Origin: Candidatus Cloacimonadota bacterium
GTDB lineage: Bacteria; Hydrothermota; E44-bin80
NCBI GenBank assembly: GCA_004375785.1
Contig: SOKM01000128.1
Location: 1-7,512, forward strand
Direction: 5' to 3'
DNA: 7,512 bases
The notes under the pieces were generated by a model, which had not been told where the DNA came from, ran no database searches, and was given only the letters and a program-made list of their open reading frames with translations. The stretch's first letter is position 1, and every line of letters begins with the position of its first letter. The position numbers were made by a program, and so were the translations under genes. Below are positions 6,832-7,512 of the stretch, in pieces.

Positions 6832-6866
6832 CTAATAAAACCAATTAAACTAACTAAACCAATCGG
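6831..6866. repeat. Diverged 18-bp tandem duplication
   Basis: ACTAATAAAACCAATTAA (6831-6848) is followed directly by ACTAACTAAACCAATCGG (6849-6866), with 13 of 18 positions identical. It abuts the -35 box of the candidate alaS promoter. Both copies are AT-rich, so some similarity could be compositional. Confidence 0.5.
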
Positions 6867-6894
6867 ACAATTCATTCCTAATTTTTACTTTTCA

Positions 6895-6936
6895 CTTTAT
6901 CCTTTAACCTTTTTCCTTTATCCTTTGACTTTTGTC
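6895..6936. repeat. 21-bp tandem duplication in a pyrimidine tract
   Basis: Two directly adjacent 21-nt units (6895-6915 and 6916-6936) share 18 of 21 positions. Both begin CTTTATCCTTT. Of the 42 plus-strand bases, 35 are pyrimidines, so the strand sense with alaS is purine-rich. The 11-mer TTTATCCTTTA in the first unit also occurs at 1762-1772 in the other large spacer. Confidence 0.6.
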
Positions 6937-7102
6937 ATCCTACATCTTTTTATTTTTCTGCACCGTTGCGAAGTAACCAATCGCCGTTCTAAGCTTATTG
7001 AAGAAACAACTCGTATTTTTTTTCATTATATTCTTCAGCATGTTGTTGTTTATATTTCTTTATCCGTTTTCTTTTTGCTCTTTACTTTTTATTACCTTTA
7101 TT

Positions 7103-7144
7103 ACAGCGATAGCGTTTGTTTCACAGCCACAGGCGTTAGTTTAC
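7103..7144. repeat. Imperfect tandem duplication of about 21 bp
   Basis: ACAGCGATAGCGTTTGTTTC (7103-7122) is followed directly by a 22-nt relative at 7123-7144 that shares ACAGC, CGTT and GTTT blocks. With two single-base gaps, 17 positions align identically. This piece is less AT-rich than its surroundings, so the match is harder to put down to composition. Confidence 0.5.
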
Positions 7145-7164
7145 AACGAAGTGTTTTCTTACCG

Positions 7165-7509
7165 CTACTTCTCTCTTATTATCTTATAAATGATTTCTCC
7201 GTCTTTTATCATTCCAAGTTTCTCACGGGCAATCCGTTCAACTGTAAAAAGGTCGTTTTTTAATTTTTCGCATTTCTTTGCAAGGATTACCTTCTCGGCA
7301 GTGAGACTATCTACTTTTCTTTCCGCTTTCTTAATTTTTGTATATAAAGTAATGACTTTGATAAGCCCATATTGCCCGCCAAGAAAAAGATAGAGAAACC
7401 AGATAACAAATGCAATTTTTATGAATTTAAAAACCCATCTTTTGAATCCTGAAACTTTTTTCTTCCTTCTGAGTTTCCTGTAATAATAGTTTCTATTTGT
7501 AAATTGCAT
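7165..7509 (-). CDS. FtsB/DivIC-family septum formation protein
   Basis: This is a 114-residue bitopic membrane protein. The N-terminus is short and strongly basic (RKLRRKKK at 11-18), followed by one transmembrane helix at about 25-44 (WVFKFIKIAFVIWFLYLFLG). An extracytoplasmic coiled coil follows at about 52-90, then the family signature ERIAREKLGMIKDGE (91-105). The charge pattern places the N-terminus in the cytoplasm. FtsB/DivIC proteins pair with FtsL through the coiled coil and bridge to FtsQ/DivIB, helping to activate septal wall synthesis. FtsB and DivIC cannot be separated by sequence alone, so I give no symbol. The start at 7509 leaves only 3 visible upstream bases, so a more upstream start cannot be excluded. 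The next internal Met, residue 100, is far too late. It shares the direction of alaS but is separated from it by 382 nt. Confidence 0.87.
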   Translation of the reverse strand: MQFTNRNYYYRKLRRKKKVSGFKRWVFKFIKIAFVIWFLYLFLGGQYGLIKVITLYTKIKKAERKVDSLTAEKVILAKKCEKLKNDLFTVERIAREKLGMIKDGEIIYKIIREK

Positions 7510-7512
7510 AAT

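Larger units (their letters stand above)
6783..7164. other. 382-nt spacer between the divIC-like gene and alaS with no convincing gene
   Basis: It holds the alaS promoter region and ribosome binding site at the left end. A pyrimidine-rich block on the plus strand lies around 6880-6960, and three short diverged tandem duplications occur at 6831-6866, 6895-6936 and 7103-7144. I found no tRNA, no T-box, no GC-rich terminator hairpin with a T run, and no ORF with both a ribosome binding site and protein-like composition. It may include a long untranslated leader, or it may simply be drifting sequence. Confidence 0.6.

Noticed and set aside
6783..6960. T-box riboswitch upstream of alaS.
   Set aside because: No AGGGTGGNACCGCG-like element and no terminator/antiterminator pair can be found on the coding strand.
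6940..7041. A 33-codon minus-strand ORF (MLKNIMKKNTSCFF...) in the alaS upstream spacer.
   Set aside because: No Shine-Dalgarno sequence, no recognised family, and lysine and asparagine dominate as expected from AT-rich DNA. It is too short to tell from chance.
7113..7137. Plus-strand stem GCGTTTGT / ACAGGCGT as part of a structured RNA.
   Set aside because: The pairing depends on three G-U wobbles and does not hold on the strand that is transcribed with the flanking genes. The similarity is better explained by the tandem duplication there.
6998..7189. A 63-codon plus-strand frame starting with TTG, very hydrophobic.
   Set aside because: No ribosome binding site, and it runs through a T-rich tract where Phe, Leu and Ile codons arise by composition. 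It overlaps the end of the divIC-like gene and shows no recognisable motif.

Overview
The window reads as part of an AT-rich bacterial chromosome. The best taxonomic hint is a combination of two genes: a secreted repeat protein ending in a FlgD-like / type A sorting-type domain, and a geranylgeranylglyceryl phosphate synthase resembling the archaeal and Bacteroidetes (group II) form. Together these point to the FCB (Fibrobacteres-Chlorobi-Bacteroidetes) superphylum or a nearby candidate phylum such as WOR-3 or Cloacimonadota. This placement is inference from domain content, not from a marker-gene tree.

Layout, left to right. Positions 1-1614 (minus strand) hold a two-gene polysaccharide-type unit: a GT4 glycosyltransferase is transcribed first and is followed 8 nt later by a sugar-nucleotide epimerase/dehydratase cut off by the window edge. 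A near-consensus promoter sits so close to the glycosyltransferase start that its mRNA should be almost leaderless. Positions 1624-1902 are a divergent spacer carrying that promoter and an equally strong one pointing right. Positions 1903-3381 (plus strand) hold the only rightward gene. It encodes an exported protein with seven repeats of about 52 residues, probably a seven-bladed beta-propeller, plus the C-terminal sorting-type domain.

Positions 3435-6782 (minus strand) hold alaS followed 48 nt later by the GGGP synthase. These genes are likely co-transcribed, although the synthase also has a possible -10 element right at its start. Positions 6783-7164 are a 382-nt spacer without a convincing gene. 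It contains the alaS promoter region and three short, diverged tandem duplications of 18-22 bp. Positions 7165-7509 (minus strand) encode a FtsB/DivIC-type division protein.

The genes do not form one system. The left part is envelope polysaccharide synthesis, the middle is a stand-alone surface protein, and the right is housekeeping (division, tRNA charging) with an isoprenoid ether-lipid enzyme attached. I see no CRISPR array, tRNA, rRNA, intact insertion sequence or defence system. The points most worth attention are the bacterial GGGP synthase, the three-blade superrepeat in the propeller, the leaderless glycosyltransferase promoter, and the duplicated short repeats upstream of alaS.
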